Shown here piece by piece: positions 1-22,559 of a DNA stretch of 64,000 bases. Positions within the stretch are counted from its first letter, which is position 1, and each line of letters opens with the position of its first letter. The DNA lies in contig JAQGDQ010000161.1 of assembly GCA_030141605.1 (NCBI GenBank), forward strand, positions 408,041 to 472,040, written 5' to 3'. Source of the DNA: Tubiluchus corallicola (Eukaryota; Priapulida; Priapulimorpha; Priapulimorphida; Tubiluchidae). The notes beneath the pieces are model-generated. The model worked only from the letters and a program-made list of their open reading frames with translations, was not told the origin of the DNA and searched no databases. Made by a program: the position numbers and the translations under genes.

Positions 1-2489
1 TTCATTTTACCTGTATGAAAAGTAAGCCTTGCAGTTGAGTCCACAGACGTTGTCCAATCGTTATTATCCGTACCATCATAAACGGAGGTCTTACACAGAC
101 TGCGACAAATCAACGAACGCATGCCGTTTCAACCTTTTTACTTCTAGTACTGTACACGTATTTACCACAGAAACCTTGATAACACAACATCTCCAAGCAT
201 GTGATTTTAAAAACACCTCCTGTACGTCAATAAACTAATTCTCTTAAAAAAATGAGTAAATGTTGAAGCAATTGCAGTGAGTTTCTTATTGCCGAGTTGT
301 GATATTTCCACGAGCATAATGTAACACTCGTATTTCCGAACCACATCACCGTGCTTTCAAAATATGTATATGTACTATTATTATTGACGTGCTGACAATA
401 AGGCGCATATTTCTAAACTAGGTAGCAACCACACACTGCAGCTTCGTCATCAATACAACCACGCTGTTAACTATACACACTGCGACTCGTGGTAGAACAA
501 TTTTGTGATCACCCCCGTGAAAATACGGGCGAGTATCTTATAAATAGCGCACTCCCCAATCCTGTGCGACGTGTATTACCAGAAACTTACTGTACTACAG
601 CCAGACATACAGCCTACGCAAAACTCAACAGTGAATTGACGAACACGAGTACGCTTCTAATCGTTATTATACACGTCATAGCTTTTGTCTTAGCAGCTTC
701 TTCTTGCATTTCCAATCAGCTAAGTGCTGAAGTAGCTCAGCTGAAGATGTACAAGCAGTGGAGTCTGAGGCCCCTTGGGAGCATCGTATGCAGTTTGCTT
801 AAAAAAAGCGCACACCATTAATTTTTCTGCAAAACGGGTGGCGACTGAGTAAACTTACATCTGCTTCGGTCGCTCGCAGCAATACAAAGAAATAACTATG
901 ACCTCTTCATCTCGTTTCCCGAGCAGGTCCTGTAATGCTCAAATTCTATAAACAGAGCGCTGCATGAGCGGCTGTGTATACTCATCGATAAAAATTTCAC
1001 TGACCCACGAAAAAAAATCACACATCCAAATGGCTTTATGCTGGTGGCTCATTGATATAATAGTACCACTTGAGTACATGAATAATCAAAAATTAAGTGC
1101 TAAGCGTTAAACTTTTTATGAACGCTAATGCTGTGTCTCTATATGCAGTTTCGTTTAGCAATCTCCGTCTAACACAGCACAAGCAGTTCATGGAAACAAG
1201 GATATATTAAGAAACCATATTGTAGACAACCATGAAAACTAATGTGATAACTAACCCTATTACTGTAAATGTGGCTGATTTTCATAACATGGCTATTGTG
1301 GTTTTCTTGTAAAAAAACTCAACAAAATCAGTAAAAATCTAAACTTCTTTAAATTTAATGCAATATTTTTTATCATCGCTAAGCAGTTGCGCTCTCCTGT
1401 CTCAATTTATTATGTTTTGCACTGCACAAGAAATTTGCATAAACGAATTTTACAGCTGATCATCTACTGATAGCAAACGTTGCATTTTAAATGATCAGAG
1501 GTTGTTTTTCTATTACTTACAAATAAAAACACCACACTTCAAGACGGAAACAATCACGTATTAAAACATAAAATAAAAACACCACACTTCAAGAAGGATA
1601 CAATCACGTATTAAAACATAAAATAAAAACACAGAAGCAGAAAAGAAAATCACAGACCACAATCACAGAAACTGGAAGATTGCGACACAAACTTTTTAAA
1701 AATTAGTACTAGCATCCTTTTGTTATTTTACCTTTCTTCCTCTTGTTTACCGCCTGATGACAAACGCCATTGCCATTTAAAACGCAGAGCTTTTTCAATG
1801 TTTTGTCAGTGGAATTTTTTTTAATAATTATGACTGTTCTTGTCATTAAGAATTAAATTTGTATCTAATTAACTCATTTCATTTAATAACAGTTTTTTCA
1901 CAAAACTGAATCACAAATTTTCAATACAGAAAAGCATCATTTAGCAGTTGATTAATGGGGCAAGGTAATCAATACTTACACTTTTTCAACAAGTAAAATT
2001 AACCGCTGGAGCTTGAGATCTATGGGAAAGACTAGAAGTTTTATGACAGGAAGTTGGGCTACAAACCTGAAGATGATTCAATTTTGTCAAAATTTATAAA
2101 ATACTGTATATTTATATGTTTTATATATACAGTACATATAAAGATACGTAAACTTGCTAAATTTGCATAAGTCTAGAACTAGCTGTAAAAACCTGGGAGA
2201 TTTTTTCTGTGGAATGGGAAAACTATTAAAAATTGCCTCTGAATTTCAAGTAAAAAAGCATCTCGAAGTTTGATTATGATCTCTCAACTATCGTACCAAG
2301 TTGATGACTGTTTTTCGTATATTTTAGTAAATTTGTTCAAAGGCGAACCAGGAAGATGCAGAAAAGGAATGTCAGCCAAACTGTGACAGTCCAGGCAAAC
2401 CAAATGGCTGACCAAGAAAGCCAGAGGTGGCTAATTACTGCATTTTACTGACCATATACTGAACTAATCAATTATGGTACAAATTGGTG
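1..2489. other. Intergenic, no gene recognised
   Basis: AT-rich sequence downstream of the CFAP221 stop codon. The longest open frame (489-821, +, 110 codons, first in-frame codon GTG) has no recognisable domain. Its hydrophobic stretch (around LLIVIIHVIAFVLAASS) could be chance in AT-rich DNA, and I do not call it a gene. The only clear structure is a 50-bp tandem duplication at 1521-1632. The CFAP221 3'UTR and poly(A) site must lie in the upper end of this stretch, but no convincing minus-strand AATAAA was seen close to the stop. Confidence 0.5.
1521..1632. repeat. 50-bp tandem repeat, about 2.2 copies
   Basis: Units at 1521-1570 and 1571-1620 differ at only two positions (AAGACGGAAA versus AAGAAGGATA). 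They are followed by the first 12 bases of a third unit. A recent local duplication; no function is apparent. Confidence 0.9.
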
Positions 2490-5192
2490 TTATTTTGCAA
2501 AACGATGTACATCCAGCATCGTAGCAGACCTTTCTTTTGCAATTACTTTACTTAAGTGATGATGCTTTGATGACTTTTCATCAGATTCTGGAAGACGAAA
2601 TAAAGTTTTAATTGCATCAAAACGTAGATTACTGCCTGCTCTTTCAGCTTCTGCAATATCAGAAACAAGGTCAACATTTTCAAAAGAGTTAATTTTCAAA
2701 TATTCCGGAGTTGACGTCGGAAGCATATTTTCATTGTAACGCACGACATCCATATTAAAAGTAGTACCTGTGTGAATATTTGACACCTGCGGCAAATGTT
2801 CCATCGCTTCCTGCCATTTCTCGAAGGTTTTCAAACCTTCACGATATTCTTCTAACTGTAAATCAATTGGTTTATTTGGAAAGTAGTAATCAGTCACTGA
2901 ATAAGGGAGCTTTCTTGCAGTGGGTTGTGTCCCAGGAGCAGGATCAAATATATGCAGAGGAGAATACTTTGGCGCATTTATCAACTCCTGTGGAACTGTA
3001 AACTCACTGTGCACTGTACGAGGTTCTGTTTCTTCCACACTATGTTTGCTGCTAGGTTTTGATATGGTTACACTTGACTCAACTGATTCGGCTAAATCAG
3101 TTGCTAATTCACCTTCAAGATGTTTTTTGCTCAAGCACTTATTAGCAAAGTAAAGGTACATTACTTCCACCCGTTCAATCCCAGGAAAATCAGCAAATTC
3201 TGGGAACAAACATTCGTGATTTTGGGGAAAGTTGAAATTAATATCGTGAAGAGAGATATCTGGTATGTTACTTGTGGCGACATCTGGCATAGGTAGCTTA
3301 TTGTAAATCCCAAGGTCACATTTGCCCACTCTTGGAGGTGCTGGGAACTGCGATAAGTCATACTGGCCAGGCATGTGGCCTGTCAAAAAATCTACTTGGG
3401 GAAGACTCTTTGTTTTGCTAATTTTCTCAAAACTAAGGGCTTTTTTACTTTCGACACCCGTAATGTCAGAGACATCTTCAGACGACATATCGCCCTCTAT
3501 ATTGACAACAGAACACTGTTCAAATTGGATTTTTGCTAAATAATCTTTGATCTTTCTTAATCTTTTCTCCATCCTACATCGATATATCACTTTCCATGTA
3601 GCAGCGATAAATCTTTCTAATGTTCTTTGTCGCTGGGCCCACAGATTAATCTTTCCTCTGTCAAAAGATGGCTGACGTATAACTGTATCATCAGCACTTC
3701 TACAGGTTCTTCCTGCTAATGAAACTGTAGCAACATCAGAGCCTAACACTGATTGCTCTGACATGAAGACCATTGCCTCTTCTGTCTGTGATAACTCAGC
3801 CTTAGTTTCAGAAGTAAGAGGCAAAAATCCATGTTTTACATCAATTTTTTCACTGTCCTCCTTATCGATTTTCTTGCACCTGTCCAAGAAAATTTTTTCT
3901 TTGTCCATTCTACTCAGTTTGCTGCTTGCATATTTTTTATTTACCTTTACTAAGACATCTTCACATCTTGAACTACTCTTGCTTTTGTGCTTCTTTAAAA
4001 ATAAAATATTCTTCTGTTGACCTGCTTGATGTTTCCGCTCAAAAACTTTGTCTTGAAAAACTTGTTTTTCTGGTAATCTTAGGTCACTAGTTTCATGTTC
4101 AATTATACTTGCAATATCTCTTTTTAGTGAGTCCATGCTTTCCTCTAAAACAGACTGCTGAAGTTCCATGAGTGCTAAGCCAGCGCTTTCAACAACATCT
4201 GACTCACTTCTGTCACAAGGCTGCAAAAGACTTTCATTTGATGTTGTCAGTAAAAGTCTACTACTTTTGCTAGCAGCAGTTCCATCCACGGCTTCTGTTG
4301 ATGTTTCTGTGGCATCGTTCACACTTTTTAGCGCAGCAGAACTATCACCTAAAACTTTCTCTGTTTCGGATATGAATGGCAGTTTTTCCGTTGAACCAGT
4401 TATAACACAGGTCAATGGAGTACTGTCAAAATGCAGTAAATGCAAATGAATTTCTGCACAAGCTGCTTCCAGATTTACTGGTTTAAATGTGATGAAAAAC
4501 CTTTTCTCAGACATTCCAGGAATTACACCATCACGAGGATGATAGGTAAATGCCGGATGATCTTGTACAATGGTCACCCAGAAACTACATTCTGCAGCCA
4601 TATCATTCTTTAGAGGAAGAGCAAGAGTTTTGCTTTCTCCACATTGTAAAGCAGGAAACGTTAAAGCTTCGGGAAAACTTGGCAGCAACTGTGCTTCCGT
4701 TGCATGGATTGGAATTAGTAAATTCTTATTATTCTGGCAATGTATCCTAATACAGTCATAGTAATAGCGTGTTTCTTGAGGAGTAAACACAATGTTAACA
4801 GTCATTTTCAAACCTGGCAAAATGGTTCCTTTTTTGGTATAAGAAATCGAGAAAAACTCTGTCTGCGGAGGAATTATGTGTATCTTTTGGCTTCTCACAG
4901 AGGTATTTATGATTTGCAAAGTTAACTTTTGAGAACTTCCTGACACAAACTTGGAAAAATGTAACACGGCCGGTTTAACAAATATGTCTTCATTCTTTTC
5001 TTGTGTGAATACTTTGGTTTCCAGTAAGTGGTTAGGGACACCTGCACATGATGCTGGTTCAACTTCTCCACACAAGAAAGTGGACAAGCTTCCTTGTAGG
5101 AGTTTGGGTGACAATGACAGATTTTCTACCGCAATTTGACCTTCATTTGGTATATTGCATACGTCAAGCGAGAAGCACTCAGAACTAGCCAT
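2490..5192 (-). CDS. CFAP221: CFAP221 (PCDP1), cilia- and flagella-associated protein 221
   Basis: A single open frame of 900 codons. Known role of the family: a component of the C1 central-pair projection of motile 9+2 axonemes, which binds calmodulin and helps control ciliary beating. The human protein is about 840 aa. Seen here: two consecutive Ig-like ASH/HYDIN-type beta modules. The first is at about residues 70-166 (FVKPAVLHFSKF, then VNIVFTPQETRYYYDCIRI). The second is at about 167-268 (ALTFPALQCGESKTLALPL, then RFFITFKPVNLEAACAEI). A charged, partly helical middle follows, with an IQ-like basic segment near residues 515-550 (RFIAATWKVIYRCRMEKRL). The C-terminal third carries the conserved YSVTDYYFPNKPIDL block near its end. 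The start is firm: an in-frame TGA lies 15 bases upstream (5205-5207). A strong acceptor (polypyrimidine then CAG, exon from 5231) suggests a 5'UTR intron. Odd: no coding introns, although neighbouring genes have 14-16 coding exons. Identity rests on remembered family features; a homolog search would settle it. Confidence 0.88.
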   Translation of the reverse strand: MASSECFSLDVCNIPNEGQIAVENLSLSPKLLQGSLSTFLCGEVEPASCAGVPNHLLETKVFTQEKNEDIFVKPAVLHFSKFVSGSSQKLTLQIINTSVRSQKIHIIPPQTEFFSISYTKKGTILPGLKMTVNIVFTPQETRYYYDCIRIHCQNNKNLLIPIHATEAQLLPSFPEALTFPALQCGESKTLALPLKNDMAAECSFWVTIVQDHPAFTYHPRDGVIPGMSEKRFFITFKPVNLEAACAEIHLHLLHFDSTPLTCVITGSTEKLPFISETEKVLGDSSAALKSVNDATETSTEAVDGTAASKSSRLLLTTSNESLLQPCDRSESDVVESAGLALMELQQSVLEESMDSLKRDIASIIEHETSDLRLPEKQVFQDKVFERKHQAGQQKNILFLKKHKSKSSSRCEDVLVKVNKKYASSKLSRMDKEKIFLDRCKKIDKEDSEKIDVKHGFLPLTSETKAELSQTEEAMVFMSEQSVLGSDVATVSLAGRTCRSADDTVIRQPSFDRGKINLWAQRQRTLERFIAATWKVIYRCRMEKRLRKIKDYLAKIQFEQCSVVNIEGDMSSEDVSDITGVESKKALSFEKISKTKSLPQVDFLTGHMPGQYDLSQFPAPPRVGKCDLGIYNKLPMPDVATSNIPDISLHDINFNFPQNHECLFPEFADFPGIERVEVMYLYFANKCLSKKHLEGELATDLAESVESSVTISKPSSKHSVEETEPRTVHSEFTVPQELINAPKYSPLHIFDPAPGTQPTARKLPYSVTDYYFPNKPIDLQLEEYREGLKTFEKWQEAMEHLPQVSNIHTGTTFNMDVVRYNENMLPTSTPEYLKINSFENVDLVSDIAEAERAGSNLRFDAIKTLFRLPESDEKSSKHHHLSKVIAKERSATMLDVHRFAK

Positions 5193-5231
5193 TGGGTAGA
5201 AGTTTCACTTACAAAGCTCAAGTACAGTAAT
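5193..5231 (-). other. 5'UTR part of the CFAP221 coding exon, with splice acceptor
   Basis: On the minus strand, TTTATTTTTACAG ends at 5232 and is a good 3' splice site. The sequence between it and the ATG contains an in-frame TGA, so it is untranslated. This implies a noncoding first exon further upstream, probably near the CpG-rich segment at 6.7-6.96 kb. The donor was not identified. Confidence 0.5.
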
Positions 5232-5939
5232 CTGTAAAAATAAATAATAAATACCTTTACACAAAACTCGTTTGATATGTCGATGTCCAACAATTAGCAA
5301 AGCAACCTTTAGTAATCTTAGGTAAAAATAAACTAGTACACATGAACAAAATTACATATTACAGAATAGAGGTAGTCTCATGGCAAAAAATCAAACAGAG
5401 AAAGAGCAGTTCAGAGTCTTGACAACAATGTCAAATACCTAAAACTGCTGAAAGATTGTCTCAGAAGCACAGGAAAATTTTCATATAAACCATTAATTGT
5501 TAAAAGTTATCAATCATGCTATATAAAAATGAGCTAACAAAGGTTATCCTACAGGTTAGGGCCAGATTATAATTATTTAAAAATTCCTAACCATTCACAG
5601 GCATTCACATTCACATTCCTAAACATAAGCATGCACAGATTGAAATGGCAGCCGTTTTTCGCCACTTGTCTGTTTTATAAATACAATGATACCTACACAT
5701 AAACAATCCACAGTTACAAACAATCGTCAATTTTTTAAATATTTTTGTAGACCCCTGAATTAAAATTTCACACATGATACACGCCTGCATGGTTAGGTTG
5801 CATTTTAAGTTATGTTCTGCACTTCTAACACAACACAAATTCCTTAAGTTTCCTACATTTTTTGAAATTGCGTAAAACCCTAAAAATGACTAAATATAAT
5901 CATTAACATATTGTCTGCCTCTATGAGCATTTTATTTAT

Positions 5940-6060
5940 TTATTCATTTTATTTTATTTTATTTTTATTTTTCACTTCAGCACAACAGTACAAAACAATG
6001 TACAAAAAAAAATAAAATGACCAAAATAACAAAACAATTAACATCAAATCAGAAAAAATT
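5940..6060 (-). repeat. Simple A/T-rich run, possibly a retroelement 3' tail
   Basis: On the minus strand this reads as A-rich sequence passing into repeated TAAAA/TAAAT units. Many non-LTR elements end this way. No coding remnant next to it could be confirmed, so it may be plain low-complexity DNA. Confidence 0.3.
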
Positions 6061-6689
6061 ACGTAAGTCGTACATATTGTGTAACAATACCATAGATATG
6101 GTTTATGTAGATCAAAGATCTTGGTGATTGCTTAGAAGTGTTCTGCATTCTAGACTGTCTTGCTGTTCTGATCTTCTTTGTTTAAGTTCCTTATTAGTTT
6201 AATAAATACTATTTTATTATGCACGCATTTGTCTGGTTGCTGATATAATTGTAGCGTGTAACATATTGTACTGCAGAACACTGAAGAAGCTGAGAGCTTG
6301 TAAATGCTTTCTGGAAATGTGAAAAAGAGAAGGAAAAAGGTGGTAGTAGTAATAAACGTTTGGGAAAAATAGTGTGAAGAATGGCGATCGATGGGGTGGG
6401 GTGCATTGCAAAAAAACCATATTCTTGAATGATAAGTACAACATATAAAGACATAGACAAAGACAGACATAAACTACAATTGATGTTTGCAAATTTGACA
6501 ATTAACAAAGATATACGTTATGTACATATAATATATATTAACAAGATAAACAAACTATAAGAATAGACAAAGATAGACATAGCATTTAGTTTACACTGGT
6601 TTCAGTTTTAAATAGCAACTGCTCTTAGACTTTGAATACCAAATCTAACGGAATCATACCAAAATAATATCGTGTTATCCGTTTTTATT

Positions 6690-6960
6690 ATAAGTTAGTA
6701 CGCGCGTTGCACAAAGAAATTGTACGTGTCATCGAATTTGAACCTCTTTCGATAAAATCAATGTTGTTCAGCCGTTGCTATGGTTATAAACAAGTTATTT
6801 TTGCAAAGTGCGCGGTGAATATTCCGCCAACGTATCCCTCGTACGCGCGCGACCACACGATGCTGCGTGGAGCCTGCATGTAGTCCATGTACCTCAAAAC
6901 CACATGTTTACGTCAATCGCTTCAAACTAGGCTAGCGCCCACGCAGGACAAGAGGTACCA
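6690..6960. promoter_or_regulatory. CpG-rich island, probable CFAP221 promoter region
   Basis: In otherwise AT-rich surroundings this segment is dense in CG dinucleotides (for example ACGCGCGTTGCAC and CGTACGCGCGCGACC). It lies upstream of CFAP221 on the side expected for its promoter and contains the X-box-like site. Inferred from composition and position only; no transcription start was identified. Confidence 0.45.
6774..6787 (-). promoter_or_regulatory. RFX X-box-like motif
   Basis: On the minus strand the 14-mer is ATAACCATAGCAAC. Against the published ciliary X-box consensus RYYNYYWTRRNRAC it matches 13 of 14 positions, failing only at position 3. RFX factors drive ciliary genes through such sites, and CFAP221 is a ciliary gene on this strand about 1.6 kb away. 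A chance match to a degenerate motif remains possible. Confidence 0.5.
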
Positions 6961-6999
6961 GTAGAAAAGTGAAAACATGTCAAAGAAAATATAATAATT

Positions 7000-8130
7000 A
7001 ATTGTGATAGTTTGGTATCACGTTAATTCGTTACCATTAAAGGCAAAAGCCAAGTCTTTCGGGAAGTTGAGCTTATTTTGATATTTGAGAAAAATCTTAG
7101 AAGGTCTCACCTATAAGATTGTGATAAGTGACTAGTGTAATTGGTAACATCAATTTATAAAGTCGTGATCGTTCAAAATTGGACGTCCTCATTTTGAAGG
7201 AATAATGCCGTCATCAGATTAATGTACAATTACATCCGTTTCAATCTAAGACTATCCAGGCTATTAGGCTAGGCCACTTAATTGTAAAATTACTCAAGTG
7301 CTTAGTGCAGTGGGAAAAACGAGTCCACCAAGTCTTCTATAAGTAAGTGGCTTAATTTTGAAAATATGCAAATCCATTTGCTCTAAATAGAAACTTGGCA
7401 ATATCTACAATGGGAAATTATAATGTATTATGAACTTCTTCAGTTCTTTGAACTACTTGACAATAAATATACTGCGCTACTGTTGCACAATACAACTTCG
7501 AACACCATTGCGCAAACAACACCATTTGCTCCAATCAAGCGGCTTAAGCCTACTGGCAATCTGCACTAAAATTAATCTGACTATCCCGCGTTCAATGTTA
7601 CATTTCAACATACAAGAAATTGAAAAAAATGCATACAGAGCGCATATTATACAAGCCTGCATTACTTACATCAGTCATACAATGCAAGTTCGAGCACCAT
7701 TAATTTGTGTAAATAACACTATTTTCACCAGTCGAGTCTACTTTCAATCGGCATTAGAGATGGCTATCTTGTGTTTAATGGAAAATTTGTTTCAGATCTG
7801 CTCAAATTTGTTTCAACTAACCAGCCGAAAGAAATAGACTTATTTGCCTGATGTAGAATGAATAATTAACCAATTCAACCCGAATGTAGCTAAAACAACC
7901 AATTAATTCTGGCTGCTTCATTTTCTTATTTTACGGGATTACGCTGTCGTAAATAATAAGCTAGATCCGGTCTTACTATTAACGGACATATGTAATTGTT
8001 TAGGAGTTGTAGAGAAAATAATATACAGAGAAATAAAGTCATTTTACGTTATTGACGCTATATACCTAAATTTCATTTTTTCACAGATTTTCTCTTCTCA
8101 CAATTTGAGACGTGCTGCTTCCAAAAACTA
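7000..8130. other. Intergenic, nothing recognised
   Basis: AT-rich sequence. A 135-codon open frame at 7430-7837 (+) shows no recognisable motif and no splice context, so it is not called as a gene. Confidence 0.4.
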
Positions 8131-8139
8131 TAAATTATG

Positions 8140-8290
8140 GTGATTAAGATTCTGCATAAAACATTATAGCAGTATCTTCTTGTTTTACCACCGGATTTTA
8201 TTTATATATTTATTTATTTATTAAGATTCTGCTTACAGCTGAATCTCTTTGTTTTACCACTGATTTTTATTTATTAATTATTTATAGTAC
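8140..8290. repeat. About 80-bp repeat, two diverged copies
   Basis: TTAAGATTCTGC recurs at about 8142 and 8221. Each occurrence is followed by TTGTTTTACCAC and a T-rich TTTATTTAT tract. Confidence 0.6.
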
Positions 8291-10770
8291 GCCTTTTTGT
8301 TTCATCAAAAACTCGCACATGCACAGGGCAAGGTTCACAAAACTTACAGGGCACACTCTCCTGGTAAGAGGATTTATGTTCGCACATGACCCGTCACCCT
8401 TGGATCAAAGGTCACAGAGCGGGCAGAACATTTTGTTTTTTTTCGTTAGGCTGGATTTCCTCCTACAGTTTTTGAGTTAGGGCCACAATGTGGCTAGGTG
8501 ATGTCGAGTTGTTATGCACGGCTGAATATGAGCGAATTGGGTGTGTGAAAATTTTTCGGTAAGAGGCAAGGGTGTCGGGGACACCAGTACTTCCAATTTG
8601 GGGTAACACTGTCGTGTAATATATCAAATGAAAGGTCTTGTTGAGACGAATCGAATGGTATAACTTTCGCTGATTTTGGCTAGCCCATGACCCCACTAGG
8701 GGACAGAAACCGAAATCACGGGTTGGGACACTAATGCTTCCGTGTCAAGTAGCAGTAGCTTGTACTACGTCAAATGAAAGGTATTGATGAGCAGAATGGA
8801 ATGGTATGAAGTTACGCCCAGATTTGTTGACTCTTGACCTGCTAGGAGGCAAAAAACAAAATTGAGGGTCATGTAGACAAATGCTTTTCAGTGTCCAGCA
8901 GCATCAGGTTGTCAGTATATCAAATGAAAAGTATCAATGAGACTAATCGAGTGGTATAAGTCATGCCTGCATTTGTTGACCCTTGACCTCGAGGTCAGAG
9001 GTAAAGTGGAAGTCCCAGTTTTAGTGTCTTACAATACATCAAATGAAAGGTCTCGATGAGACGAATTGAATGAGACAACCTAAGCTTAGACTGGTCAACC
9101 ACAGGCCCCACTAGAGGATGATAAGTGAAATTGTCTGGCAGTAATACAAAATCTTCCTACGTTGAGCAACAGTATGTTGTAGCATATCAAATGAAAACTC
9201 TTGATGAGAAGAATTGAATGGTGTATCTTGACCCGTATTTGGTCAGCCTTGAGCCACTGGTCACTGATCAAAAAGTTACAAATTCTGATTTCATTGAAAC
9301 TGTTAATCGAGTCAGACACAACCGTACTTACGTAAATTGACCAACACACAGTGTTGTTAATTATTTTGAAAACAATTTTATTTGTAGATACAAAACAAAA
9401 TATGTCATTTAAAGCACCTCCTGTCACAGAAGCAGAACCTTACCACAGTTTTCGACACAGTCAAAGACGTCCAGTAGTTTATTTTTATTCTCCGCTACGA
9501 CGCTTAATAGCTCTAAAACCATACTAGATAGAGACCCCAGACTTGCAGGGCAGACACCTGGGGTAGGGGTACAGACATTGGTATCATGACCGTTGACCTC
9601 CTGTCAAAAGGTCAAGGACACTGGGCATCGGCTATTTTTTCGATTATCATTCAACCGATTTCGATTTCGAACAACTTCTCCTAGGAGTTTGAGTCAAATT
9701 CAAATTTTTTTCACAGGTATTTAGATCTTTTGGTGTAGATGTGCATTAGGTATTTTTCAAAAATTGGTGTGTGGAAAATTCCGAGTTAGGAGCCGAAATG
9801 TGAAAATTTGGGCAAACGGCTTTGTCGTTCAACTCCTCTTAGTCGATTATGGGTCTAGGGGGTCAATGTTTATGTATGTTTGGGTAACCGGGTAGGTCTA
9901 GATGTGCATTCAGTATTTTCAAAAAGTGCGTGTGGTCAAGTCACGTTACATAAGCGAAAGTGTTAAAATGGGTTCACGTCAATAACTCTAAAAGTACAAG
10001 AGCTAGAATCACAAAACTTGTAAAGCGGACACCTGAGGCAGGCAGTCAGACGTGACATCAGACGTGATGTGGGTCAAAAGTCACACAGTATTTGAATAAC
10101 AGTCCATGTTTTTGCATGTATTGGTAGCGGGGTAATGATAGATTTGCATTAAGTATTGTTTGAAAAATAGGCATGTCCAAGTCACGTGACATTGGTGAAA
10201 CTGTTAAAATTTTGTCAATACCTGGAAAAGTAAACAAGCTGGAGTCACAATATTTACAGGGTGGGTACCTCGCGTCAGGGCACAGACAACGGAAAACCAG
10301 ACGGTGACCTATGGTCAAAGGGTCAAGGACAGTAGACAGTAGACATAGTTTTCGTTAGGCTTTATTTACTATTACAGTTTTTGAGCTAAGGCACAATTTT
10401 TGGTATGCGGCTAGATGAGCCCAATCTCTTATGACTGACTGAATTCAGGTCATTTGGGATAGCAAAAAAATTTCGATGAGGAACCAAAAACTGAAAATGG
10501 GTGGGTTGTCACAGATGTTTTGCCGGTCTTGAAGAATAGTGGCTTGTAGTGCATCAAATAAAAGGTTTCGATGAGATGAACTGCACGGTATAGGTTGGCC
10601 CGAAATTGGCTGACCCCTGACCTACGATCACGGGTCTAAATGTCGCAAGTTGCGATTTCGTTGAAACGAAATGCAAGCATTGTGAATACACTGAAGACAA
10701 TACTGAGACCTTCAGATCCAAGACCCATGGGGTTGCGATCCGAAAGTGGCATGTTCCAATTTCATCGAAA
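8290..10770. repeat. Old, diverged tandem repeat field
   Basis: A recurring core, (TA/CA)TCAAATGAAAGGT followed by GATGAGACGAATnGAATGGTAT, appears at about 8617, 8770, 8916, 9037, 9184 and 10552. Spacing in the first block is about 120-155 bp. Between cores are phrases such as TGACCCCACTAGGGG and TTGACCT. A second motif set (AATAACTCTAAAA, then ACTTGCAGGG, then GACACCTG, then GGTCAAAGGTCA) recurs at about 8300-8430, 9500-9620, 9980-10090 and 10210-10330. Copies are strongly diverged, so the array is old. The same family occurs inverted at 55.1-56.05 kb. No coding capacity is visible. Confidence 0.75.
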
Positions 10771-11087
10771 CAAAATGCAGCTACGTTACTTTAAAGTAAT
10801 GTATTATCACATTGCACTACATTACATAATTTTGATATTGCTTTTCTCTCAGTATATAGTTAAAGGACTTTACGAAAACAGCAGAGCTACTACAGCCACC
10901 TGTGAGTGCACTTTCAATGTGTTTACTGTGCTTACTTTCCCAGGTAAGTAAGACCTTGACTTACGAGGCATGTAGGCTATTAGTAAGTAAATATCAGCCT
11001 CAAAAAGAAGGCGTGCCATAAGATTTATTACCCTGATTCCCAGACTCCGAATTTTCGTCAGTTGTAGTAACTTTTGTATATTTGAAA

Positions 11088-21973
<10,886 letters not shown>

Positions 21974-22091
21974 GCAATGACTGATTAAAAGTGCTACAGT
22001 CTGTCTATCTGTCTAGCCTATAGACATAGGGATAGTTTTTATATAAACTATTCCGTTGGTCTTGTAAATGTAATTATAATTATCTGGAAAT

Positions 22092-22097
22092 AATAAA
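22092..22097 (+). terminator. Probable FAAH polyadenylation signal AATAAA
   Basis: A canonical hexamer 119 bases after the FAAH stop codon, followed by a T/G-rich stretch (TTTTGTGTTGTATC) at about 22120-22135. This fits a cleavage and poly(A) site. Confidence 0.65.
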
Positions 22098-22279
22098 AAT
22101 TGATAAAACTCTATTGACTTTTGTGTTGTATCAACTTTTTGACATAATTATTATCATTAATTTTAAGTTTTATCCTTATGTTTTTTATATATCGAAGCAA
22201 ATGTGGCAGTCGTACTAATCATTACAGGGAAGAAAAATTAAATGGCTGTATTCAATCTAAAGTCAAATAGAATACATTA

Positions 22280-22420
22280 ACGATGATGACAATCATGACG
22301 ATGATGACAATGATGAAGATGATAATGGTGATAATGTTGTTGATGATGACGTGTAAAATGATAACAATGATGTTGACGATACATGTTGATGATGACGATG
22401 ATGAAAATGACCTCAATGAT
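22280..22420. repeat. Degenerate GAT/GATGAC triplet repeat
   Basis: A run of GATGAT, GATGAC and AATGATG variants downstream of FAAH. The open frames across it are artefacts of the triplet composition. Confidence 0.85.
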
Positions 22421-22559
22421 AGCTGCGTGCTCAGGGCAGTAGTGGCAATAGTGCCGACAACATTTATTGCTTTTCTATGGCTTTCGTTAGGTTGTTATTG
22501 TAGCCATCGTCAACTGCCATTATTGTTGCTGTTGTGTAATGTGTGTTGTTGATTTTATT

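Noticed and set aside
489-821. 110-codon open frame near the left edge
   Set aside because: No ATG at its head, no recognised domain and no splice signals; the composition is compatible with chance.
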